Program-made: the position numbers and the translations under genes
The notes under the pieces: model-generated
What the model saw: the letters and a program-made list of their open reading frames with translations, nothing else
Told to the model about the DNA's origin: nothing
Databases searched by the model: none
Origin: Mimachlamys varia
Taxonomy: Eukaryota; Mollusca; Bivalvia; Pectinida; Pectinidae
Reading direction: 5' to 3'
DNA length: 64,000 bases
NCBI GenBank assembly: GCA_947623455.1
Contig: OX392541.1
Coordinates: 3,672,701-3,736,700 of the forward strand
Shown here: one piece after another, positions 25,901 to 37,900 of the stretch
How the letters are laid out: every line of letters begins with the position of its first letter
Position numbering within the stretch: position 1 is the stretch's first letter

Positions 25901-28900
25901 GTGGGTGTCAAAACCCTCGCGGATCTCCTGTTACTGTAACTGAACTTTGTCTTGTATAGAAGAAGATAAGAACGGTACTATATGGATGTTTTCTTTATTT
26001 GACAGGTCAGTGGAGACGTATGGACAGTACGCCAGCACTGGCTTTAGTGCTAATGCTCTGTTTAAATCCCTGGGAAGCTTCGTAGGAATTTTTGCCGGAG
26101 CTTTCGCCATTGGTTCATTTATTGGTTGTCTAACAGCTGTCATATCCTTTCTGTAACGAAATTACGAGTCTTTTGATTAAGTAGAAAAATACAGAGTTAT
26201 AAATGTTCAATACAAACACACCTAACGGTAAGTCTAAACACCTGTGTGATGTTGATTATAACATACCTGAATTGTGAGATGCTGATTTCGTGTCTGATAG
26301 TTTAGTCTTCGCCCGATTTATTCCTTAACTCCTCCCACATCACCAAGTACACGAAGATCCGAGACTTCCCTCTGCTGGAGACAGCCTTGTTCTTCCTCAT
26401 GTCCTATAGCACATTCCAAGCTGCGGAGGCTGCAGGTCTAACAGGTTAGTTCACCTGCTTGAACAGGTAGCAGTCTGCGATGTTACTAGTCCTGTATGCC
26501 CACGACTAGTAAATTTTCGTTTGGACTAGTTGAAAGTTCTTGAAATTTATTTGAATTTCAATATATTTGTTATAATAAACACTTTATTTTGCTTGTCCGG
26601 ACTAGTGCTTGAAAATGATAATGTCACAGACTGAGGTAGGTATATTACAGGTAATTATATTACAAGTAAGTACATTACCTTCAAAATGAATAAACTATAA
26701 GTATAATACAGGGTAGATCACTCAGTCCTGTACCAGGGTAGATACAGTGACCTCACAAAGAAACAAAAATTACATACACATACTGTATAGTTGCTTTTAT
26801 TCACTGGGGATTTAATTTTGCTATATTTGTGGTCAAAGAAAATTCCACAAAAATAAATGCCTTGTGAAGACTAATTTCCATAAGAGTACAAATAATCCCA
26901 TACTTTGCCAAACTTTATTAATTAGTAATGGCACATCGTAAGAACAAGTTAAAACTGTAATACATGTTTTACAGTATACTGGATTTGTACTAACCTGCTC
27001 AGCTTGATGAAGTTTTTATGGTTATTGAAAGAGAACGAAATTCAGTAAATTTATCCACATAATGGCCAATTTATGATTGCTTGGTTAATCAATTAAGAAG
27101 TGTGTGTCAAAAAAAAGATGTTGTTCTGTGGTATCACACAGGCCCATTATACCTTTTACTGTCTCTGTTCTAGGAATTGTAGCAGTGCTGTTCTGTGGTA
27201 TCACACAGGCCCATTATACCTTTTACTGTCTCTGTTCTAGGAATTGTAGCAGTGCTGTTCTGTGGTATCACACAGGCCCGTTATACCTTTTACTGTCTCT
27301 TTTCTAGGCATTGTAGCAGTGCTGTTCTGTGGTATCACACAGGCCCGTTATACCTTTTACTGTCTCTGTTCCAGGCATTGTAGTGGTGCTGTTCTGTGGT
27401 ATCACACAGGCCCATTATACCTTTTACTGTCTCTGTTCCAGGCATTGTAGCTGTGCTGTTCTGTGGTATCACACAGGCCCATTATACCTTTTACTGTCTC
27501 TGTTCCAGGCATTGTAGCGGTGCTGTTCTGTGGTATCACACGGGCCAATTATACCTTTTACTGTCTCTGTTCTAGGCATTGTAGAGGTGCTGTTCTGTGG
27601 TATCACACGGGCCCATTATACCTTTTACTGTCTCTGTTCCAGGCATTGTAGTGGTGCTGTTCTGTGGTATCACACAGGCCCATTATACCTTTTACTGTCT
27701 CTGTTCCAGGCATTGTAGTGGTGCTGCTCTGTGGTATCACACAGGCCCATTATACCTTTTACTGTCTCTGTTCTAGGCATTGTAGCGGTGCTGTTCTGTG
27801 GTATCACACAGGCCCATTATACCTTTTACTGTCTCTGTTCCAGGCACTGTAGCGGTGCTGTTCTGTGGTATCACACAGGCTCGTTATACCTTTTACTGTC
27901 TCTGTTCCAGGCATTGTAGTGGTGCTGTTCTGTGGTATCACACAGGCCCATTATACCTTTTACTGTCTCTGTTCCAGGCATTGTAGAGGTGCTGTTCTGT
28001 GGTATCACACAGGCCCATTATACATTTTACTGTCTCTGTTCCAGGCATTGTAGCGGTGCTGTTCTGTGGTTATCACACGGGCCCATTATACCTTTTACTG
28101 TCTCTGTTCCAGGCATTGTAGCTGTGCTGTTCTGTGGTATCAGGCAGGCCCACTATACCTTTTACTGTCTCTGTTCCAGGCATTGTAGCGGTGCTGTTCT
28201 GTGGTATCACACAGGCACATTATACCTTTTACTGTCTGTTCCAGGCATTGTAGTGGTGCTGTTCTGTGGTATCAGGCAGGCCCATTATACCTTTTACTGT
28301 CTCTGTTCCAGGCATTGTAGCGGTGCTGTTCTGTGGTATCACACAGGCACATTATACCTTTAACAATTTATCTGTGGAATCAAAACAAAGAACAAAACAA
28401 GTAAGTGTTATGACCCCCTCAAACTATTTAAACATAAACAAATTCTGGTCACTCAATTTTGTATGTTTACATATATTTATACTGATATACATGTATGGTG
28501 TGTAATTAATTGTTTTTTATAGCATACAATAACTATTTTTCATTGCACTAAGCCATAAGGCAGATATGTATTAACTAGCCAGATGAAATATGGCGTAAAC
28601 TTGTGAGGGAATTTTTCCATCTTAACTCTAAATCTGTGGTAAAGAATTTTTTGCACTGGTCATGTTTCTGAGTATATTTTATATGTTCTGTGTTCTGTTT
28701 CAGTTATTTGAACTGACCAATTTCCTGGCAGAAAACTTTGTGTTTCTCTACGTGGGCGTGTCTATATTTACTTTCCATGCTCAGAAGTGGCACGCAGGCT
28801 TCATATTGTCCACATTCGTATCCTTTTCAAACAGAAGTTTGTCCTTTGTAGCACCTTATGTGTTTCTTCTTGTTGCAGGTTTTAAATGTACATGGATTGG

Positions 28901-31900
28901 TCACTAAGTTTCACCGAGGGGAATTTTGTTTAGCTCAGTGGTAGGGCAGGCGACTGGCAAGTCTGGGATCACGGGATTTATCTCTTGTTGAAGCTGATAA
29001 TGCTCTTTCTTGTCACATGACATATATAATATATTAAAGGATTTCTATTGTCAACATTTCTGAAACAGTTAAAATGATGTATTTCTTATTGGAGAATTCA
29101 GATGCGGTATTCAAGAAAAATCCAAGAACATCAAACAAGTCAATAGGGGTTGGGTTATTTAGGGGATGGGTTATTTGGGGGATGGGTTATTTAGGGGATG
29201 GGTTATTTGGAGATCTTTTGTATGTTATATTTGTGGTTAGATGACTTTCATTATACATGTTTTTTTGTTAATTCTGATATGGAGTGTATTTCAACTATTT
29301 AAAAGAAATCTTAGTTGTTGTGATTTTTCATGATCATCCCCCGTGGAACAAAGCTAGATTCAGTTTAGTTCAACATTTGTGTGAGGCTACACCTACCTAG
29401 GTGTGGGCAGTTTTCCTTTTCTTGATGAATGGCAGTAGATATGTAAGGCTTAAATTCTGTAAAATACTTCTCCGTCGTTTTCTTCATCAGTAGAATTTGA
29501 TATTTGAGTTGTGGCCGATGAGGTTGACCTTTTGACCTTAACTTGACCCAGCTTGCTATAGTTGTCGCCAGGTTCTGTAATATCTACCCACTGTCTTTAT
29601 TGCTGAATCTTGGACGACGGAAAAAAATCAAAAGTTCCTTCATGAACATGATGATGTTCAGTGGTGAGTATATAAAAGACTGTCACACACACACCCGAAT
29701 CTGTCTCTGGGTAAGAAAATTACACTTGAGGACAACTTGCAATGAAGAATTGTGAATTTTGGTAACCCAATGGCTGGTGGTTTTCAACAAAGGTCTTGGA
29801 TTTAAAAACCAAATATTGGTGTTTGTACGTTTACAATGCTGCTACCAATTCTCAGTTTTCAAACATAAGGGTATAGAAGCTAAAAACTCATTTGCTATAT
29901 ATTCAGTCAGTTTTCATGGTGTAATACAATCGGCGACAGTATTAGTTCTCAGCACATTGGTCCAAGGGAGATAACTCTCCACGCCATGACGTAAATTATT
30001 TTAAAACATTGTACATGCATTATATGTACATGGTTAGTTGGTCATTCAATGACATATGAAATGCCAGAATTTCTTTTGAGATAGAATCTTCTTACGCATC
30101 TAAGTGTCAGATTATTTATCCTGGAAAAGTTATCCTAAAAAGAATTCTGTTTGTACAAAGAGATGCAAATTTTCAGTTATATTTGGAAGAAAAATATACG
30201 TTTTGTTGCTATTTGTTTAAAGTAATTAACACATTCTTTATGCTTAAACCTTCCAACATTTTAACCATAATATATTCCCTGAGATCAATACATGCTAGAA
30301 TCTAATATAGTTGTATCAGAGTGAGAGTTTCTATTTTACTAAACCAACATGACAAACCCTTTATCAGTCCTCACTTTATTTCTAGGTCTGCGAGGTGCTA
30401 TAGCGTTCGCCCTGTCTATCCGGAACACATCGTCGGAGGCCAGGAGGCTGATGGTGTCCTCGACGATGATGGTTGTTTTGGTGACGGTCATCATCTGTGG
30501 CGGATTTACCACTCCAATGTTGCAGTGGCTACAGATTAGGTATACAAAGTGATGTCCAAGTTTTAAGGTTGATTTTATCAATTTTTATACAGAGGTCAGC
30601 TACAAAAATGCCCTTTAGGTCAGTGTTACTAAATATATAACATAGTTATACTTGTGGCTCAAACATGATCATTTTCTTGTTTGTAGTCAAGCACTATAGT
30701 TAAACAGATTGCTTGTGTTAAAATATATACCAACTGATATTTCATAAATTCCTGGAATAATGAAACTCTATATTCCTATCATCTTATTTATATATTATTT
30801 GAATGCTTATTATTATTTCCACAATGAACACAATATTAATCGGAAATTAAACCATACTCTTTAACTTTCTAAAAACCATATAAAAAAGACATTTTGATGT
30901 ACATCCCCTTCTATTAAAACAGCAGAAAAGCAATTTGGATTTCTACTTTTTTGGCCCGCGCATCACAGTTGAGCTAGTCGTAGAGGGAAGAAACAGCTGT
31001 TTAGTGCAGTGTAGTTCATGCTTGTCATCATCCTCGATAGCAAGGGGTTACGATCACCTTCGATATCTACACCACTGGAATACCTGGGTTTGTCACGCCA
31101 AAACTGAAGGCATGTTCAGATGAAAAATCTGACCAATCGCTAGGCTGCATACCTACCCTTTGAAGAATACAAAGGAACTACGACCGACTTCAAAGCTTTT
31201 CAATTTTACCGTTATGTGACCATGAGATTCTTTGGATGTACATCAAAGGGTCAAACCAGTCTTCTTGTCTCATCAACAAGGAGCGGCACACGGAGCCTTC
31301 AGTTTTGCACAGACATGTTCCAGGGGTGTAGAGAGTGTAGGTGATCGTAACCCCAGGACATTGAGGATGGTTTGACATGCGGTACCCATGATTAAGTTCT
31401 GTAGTTACAGTGACATGAGTGTCGTATGTCCAGGTGTAACATTGATCACATGTGTTTGTAGAGTGGGCGTGGAAGAAGACCAGGAGGTGACGGACGGTTC
31501 CAGTATCAGAACTGTGAGTACTCATCATTATCTGTCACACTGTCAATCACTATAAAACCATTATAATATACTAAATCATCTGTATAATTATTTATCACAG
31601 AACTGACCCATTCAACCATGTCATAACACCATATCATAAATATGGTATTTATACACACATGTAATAACAGTATTGTGACGTCATAAGCAAATGACGTCTT
31701 AATGAGGGATGGTTGGTCGATTGGGATATAATACTGGAGTAGAGAAATGCTCACGACCAGCTGATTTGGATAGAACGCCGACAATTTTTATATATTTAAA
31801 TACAGATGCATACGTCCCCACACTTCCAAAACTAAGACACATTCACAGTTTTGCATTGAATTTCTATGTTGATTGTTTTGGATATTGATGAAAGATGAAA

Positions 31901-34900
31901 GAACTATTGACAACTTCCTTTGAAATCCACCAGTGTGGTTTATACATCAGTGAGTATGTGACACCATTTAGTGTTAGGGTTTATTTAGTAGAAATGAGTA
32001 TGTGACACCATTTAGTGTCAGGGTTTATTGAATTGATGCCGTTCGTCTGTGCTAGGCCTCGTCGCGACAGCGCCAGTACAGTTCCATGGATAGTCCTGTG
32101 GCGGAGACGCCTACCTTCTCCAATGACCTGGTGCGTGGAGGTGTTGTGGGTTCTGCATGGGTGGTGTATGTAAGCAGGGCTGCCAGCGTATAATACTAAA
32201 CCAAATAAATCTCAAAAACATAATGAAAGGTGATATTTTAAACATTCTGCCATAGAAAGGACAAATCAAACTCCATTCAGACATAAGACTTAGGTTAAGT
32301 GCCAAAAAAGGTTAAAAAATATACTTGTATAGATAATATTGTCACTGCTTGATGGCTAGTAGTATTGGTGGCAGAAGTTCCAAGAAATTAAATTTCTTGT
32401 CCATATGGACATATCATGTCTTGAAGATATTCTCTAGTTTGCAGGAGTCAGATTCTTGCCTTATTTTAAGATATTAACTGAATTTTATTAGACGATTTGC
32501 TGTTTTTATCGGCGATGCTGGCAGCCCTCGGCATGTTTTCTGTAGTTCTGGGGTGTTGTTGTCTTTCAGTCTCTGCATTAAGGATGTTGTACAAAACACC
32601 TGCATGATTCTGGTATATATTGTACAGTATTTCTGTATTTTTACTCGAATGTTTTTGTTAATTTTTTTTTTCATTTTCCCTTTTTTGTATTTTTCTCATT
32701 AAGCACCTCTAATGAAGATTTAGAATGGAGTTAGTTTCTGCTAAATAAAGATTTGAAAATAAAGCATTTTTGAACATTTTATGAAATTTGCATTTTGGGA
32801 ATGTTATGAAATAGGAAAGAAAATGTCTGTGTGGAACTCAAACTGACAGAGCTCACTCCAACCAATCAGAGAGAGAGAGAGGGAGAAATAGAGAGAAAGG
32901 GAGGGAGGGAGAGGGAGAAATAGAGAGAAAGGGAAGGAGAGCTCCTAGTGTCAGCCTACACAGGACAAACCTTAAATGATCACAAACAAGTCGTTGTGCC
33001 TCTTAATTTTCAGATATGAATCATTGAAACTTAGATATGGATCAGTGAACACTTAGATATGGATCTGTGAACACTTAGATTTGGATCAGTCAACACTTAG
33101 ATATGGATCATCAAAACTTAGATATGGATCAGTTAACACTAGATATGGATCAGTTAACACTAGATATGGATCAGTAAACACTTATACATGTATATGGATC
33201 ATTAAGCACTTAGATTTGGATCAGTCAACACTTTGATATGGATGAGTGAACACGTGAACACTTAGATATGGATCAGTGAGCATTTAGATATGGATCAGTG
33301 AACACTAAGATATGGATCAGTAAACACTTCAATATGAATCAGTGAACACTCAGATATGGATCAGTAAACACTTAGGTATGGATCAGTTAACACTAAGATA
33401 TGGATCAGTGAACACTTAGATATGGATCAATGAACACTTAGATATGGATCAATGAACACTTAGATATGGATCGGTGAATACTTAGATATGGATCAGTAAA
33501 TACTTAGATATGGATCAGTAAACACTTGATATGGATCAGTGAATACTTAGATATGGATCAGTAAACACTTAGACATGGATCAGTTAACACTAAGAGAAAT
33601 AAGAACATGTGATTATATGTGCATGACTGTTTGAATTACTTTGCAGTTTAGCTTGCCGGATTGTTCGTGCGTTCCCAGTGGTCTGTGTGGATTGTGCTCG
33701 TCTAGAAAGGCAACAGTTAAACATTACACAATGCACAATCACGGTCCTCCTATTATAAAGTAGAGAATTCTGGCTTGTGTTTGGTAATTTATTAATATCT
33801 CATAATTACATCATGATTCTTCCAGAGGATACATAAATAAATTTTTAATTAGCTTTTTGACTGAATTGTAAACCAAACACTTGATAATTTGTTTACCCTT
33901 TCACCCCTATGATAAGTATTGTTTGTAGACCATTCATTGGAAATGGGTGAGTCCATTATAATCTGGGTGAGTCCATTATAATCTGGGCGAGTCCATTTTA
34001 TTATGCAGTGGTGAAAGGGTTAAGAAAAGGTGGACAACATCTACTTTATAGTACAGTGATGACACTTTACACACAGCCTTGACCACAGCCAGTGATCAGA
34101 CTTGACCACAGCCAGTGGTCAGATTATATATCCCTAGAGCGTATTCACAACACAAGGTTCCCTGTCAGCTATGTCCAAAAGCAACCAACTCTACCTGCTT
34201 TCTGTTTGCAAATCAGCCATGCTAATTATCTTAGATATGCCTTATCTATCCAAAGGACTATGTATGGTTTTGCCTGTTTTTGGCCGCAAATCCGTCAAAT
34301 TTTAACTTTCATTATTGAACTCTCAAATAATTTTATTTCAAATATAGACTACATCCCTCATGCAATTGTAATAGTATTTTTTTTGTTATTTGTGCTATGG
34401 TTGCCATGGTAACCATCCGGAATATGCATAAATTATGCAAATGTAAATATTTGGTTTATTTTGGTCAATATTTACATAGTTTTTCACATATCAACCATTG
34501 AGAGCATTCTTGAACAAACTTTATATTTCTCCTAATGATGTGGTATAATTGCCAGCATATTCTCATACGATATTAAGTTTGTTAAGAATGCGCTCAATAG
34601 TGTCTAATAGAAAAACTATCCAAAAATGGGCCAAAATTGACTATTTCCCTAATTTATGCATATTTGAGATGGTTGCCTTGACAACCAGAGTTGCAAAAGC
34701 AAATAATTATTGTTTCAGTTTTATCAGGGATGTATTCCATATTTGAAATACCAGTACAATGTTTTGAGAGTTTAATAATCAGTTTCAAAATTTGATGATT
34801 GTGGGGCCAAAAAAGCCCAAACCATACACAGTCCTTTACAAGTATTCATTAAGTACGTATCAAAGCAGCGTTAGATTTGTTTTGGTATTGATATAAACCA

Positions 34901-37900
34901 TTGCACTAAGATGATGAAGATGAGAAGACATCTCAGTATCTGAGGATCTTCTGGTTAATCTCCATCTTGTTTCTTCTTTCCAACCATGTCGAAAAAAAAT
35001 CTAATTTAATGTTGGGAGTATATACAACACACAAGGACAAAATCGGAAATTATTGTTAACACAATAAAAACAACACAAGGAACACCCTGGGTAGGCCAGA
35101 CTAAGAGAATCAGTGATACCCTGTGTATAAGGGGATGGGACGGTTTGTACCCCTAGCTGACAGTGTATAGTGAGTGATTTCTCTGTCTTGATTTTTCACG
35201 TCCACGAGGATCTCCCTGTTGTTACGTAATGAACGAGTCTATAAACGTGATACACCTTTAAAATCTTAGAAATCAGCCTTAAAGACAACTAAAATTTCTC
35301 CGGCGTGAATGGAGTTTCCGTATTAGAAATGCTTGGCTAGGATTTTTAGGTCATCTGACCCAAAGGGTCAAGATGACCTACAGTTACCGTGCTTCGTCCG
35401 TCGTCGTCCGCCGTGCGCCGTGCGCCGTCCGCCGTGCGCCATGCGCCGTCCGCCGTCCGTAAACTTTTCACATTTCAAACTTCTTCTCAAGTTCTACCAA
35501 TGGGAATAAGCTGAAACTTAGCTGAAATGATCCTGAGATGGTCCTGACCAAGTGTTGTTATTTTTCGGGTCGGTCCGAAATCCAAGATGGCCGCCATAGC
35601 CGCCATCTTGAAAAACACATATTAAACTTCTTCTACAGTTCCACTGGTACCTGTGAGCTGAAAATTGGTAGGGATGTTCAGGAAGGGCAGCCCATAAAAT
35701 GTTGTTATTTTTCGGGTCCGAAAAACTCTCGACATTTGTGCCATAGCGGCCATTTTGTGACATGATTGCGCAATCACTGTTTTCCTGAACAACACTTATT
35801 TTAAACTTCTTCTTAAGTTCTACCACTGGGATTAAGCTGAAACTTGGCTGAAATGATCCTGAGATAGTCCTGACCAAGTGTTGTTATTTTTCGGGTCGGT
35901 CCGAAATCCAAGATGGCCGCCAGAGCCGCCATCTTGAAAAACACATTTTCAACTTCTTCTCAAGTTCTACCAGTGGGAAGAAGCTGAAACTTGGCTGAAA
36001 TGATCCTGAGATGGTCCTGACCAAGTGTTGTTATTTTTCGGGTCGGTCCAAAATCCAAGATGGCCGCCATAGCCGACATCTTGAAAAACACATGTTAAAC
36101 TTCTTCTACAGTTCCACTGGTACCTGTGAGCTGAAAATTGGTAGGGATGTTCAGGAAGGGCAGCCCATAAAATGTTGTTATTTTTCGGGTCCGAAAAACT
36201 CTCGACATTTGTGCCATGGCGGCCATTTTGTGACATGATTGCGCAATCACTGTTTTCCTGAACAACACCTATTTTAAACTTCTTCTTAAGTTCTACCACT
36301 GGGATTAAGCTGAAACTTGGCTGAAATGATCCTGAGATAGTCCTGACCAAGTGTTGTTATTTTTCGGGTCGGTCCGAAATCCAAGATGGCCGCCAGAGCC
36401 GCCATCTGGAAAAACACATTTTCAACTTCTTCTCAAGTTCTACCAGTGGGATTAAGATGAAACTTGGCTGAAATGATCCTGAGATGATCCTGACCAAGTG
36501 TTGTTATTTTTCGGGTTGGTCCAAAATCCAAGATGGCCGCCATAGCCGCCATCTTGAAAAACACATTTCCAAATTTCTCTCAAGTTTCACCTGTGGGATT
36601 AAGCTGAAACTTGGCTGAAATTATCCTGAGATGGTCCTGACCATGAGTTGTTACTTTTCGGTCGGTTCGAAATCCAAGATGGCCGCCATCTTACAAAACA
36701 CATTTCCAACTTCTTCTCAAGTTCTACCTGTGGGATTAAGCTAAAACTTGGCTGAAGTGATTCTGAGATTGTCCTGACCAAGTGTTGTTATTTTTCAGGT
36801 TGGTCGGAAATCCAAGATGGCCTTCAGAGCCGCCATCTTGAAAAACACATTTCAAACTTCTTCTCAAGTTCTACCTGTGTGATTAAGCTGAAACTTGGCT
36901 GACATGATCCTGAGATGGTCCTGATCAAGTATTGTTACTTTTTGGGTCGGTCCGAAATCCAAGATGGCTGCCAGAGCCGCAATCTTGAAAAACACGTTTC
37001 CAACTTCTTATCAAGTTCTACCACTGGGAATAAGCTGAAAATTGGCTGAAATGATCCTGAGATGGTCCTGACCAAGTGTTGTTACATTTCGGGTTGGTCC
37101 AAAATCCAAGATGGCCGCCAGATTCGCCATCTTGAAAAACAAAATTGCCTGAAAAACTTTTCACATTTTAAACTTCTTCTCAAGTTCAACTCTTTCTTTC
37201 TGTACACATGCGCAGTACATTATAACTAAAGTGTGTTCGGTTGAACTCTAGTAGACTACAGTAACTATAGTCGGCAATCGAACTCGCCCATTGTCACAAA
37301 TCTAAGATGGCCGCCACATATGTCATTTTGAACTTCTCAAGTTCTACCAGTGACATTGAGCTGAACCTTGCAAAAATTATCCTCAGATAGTCCCAACCAA
37401 ATGTTATTTATCGGGTCCGTCAGACATCCAAGATGGCTGCCACAGCCCCCATTTTGAATACACATTTAAAACTTTTCATAGAAAAATGATCCCCAGATAG
37501 TCCCAACCAAATGTTGTTATTTCTCCAGTCCGTCAGAGATCCAAGATGGCTGCAACAGCCCCCATTTTGCATCCACATCTAACACTTTCCATGATCTGAA
37601 ACTTGCCTAAAATGATTCTGACCAAATGTTTTTTTCGCACTGTTCCGAAGAAATCCATGATCATCACCATCTTGAAAACCACATTTGTGTGGCATATTGT
37701 TACATGATTGTATTACTAATTCCTAGAGGAGAGGAATTTATATAAGCTATTAGCTTGTTTTCCAATCCTCACTATTTGTATAATTTCTATATATGTAATA
37801 TACATGTACACTGATGGAAATAAAATATTGTTTAAACTAATTCCATAATGGTATCACAATTGGTAGTCAGATGACCGTTAAGGCCCTTGGGCCTCTTGTT

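Noticed and set aside
26142..26155. Ordinary GT donor (GTAACG) at the end of exon 7
   Set aside because: It would give a phase that no AG acceptor before exon 8 can match without a stop, and it would add residues foreign to the family; the AT-AC solution fits exactly.
27104..28363. Chain of 62-codon ORFs
   Set aside because: They are frameshifted readings across successive 67-bp units that copy the exon 9 edge, not separate genes.
28930..28985. tRNA gene (TTAGCTCAGTGGTAGGGC start)
   Set aside because: The 3' half lacks a proper B box and cloverleaf; treated as a decayed tRNA-like relic inside the U12 intron.
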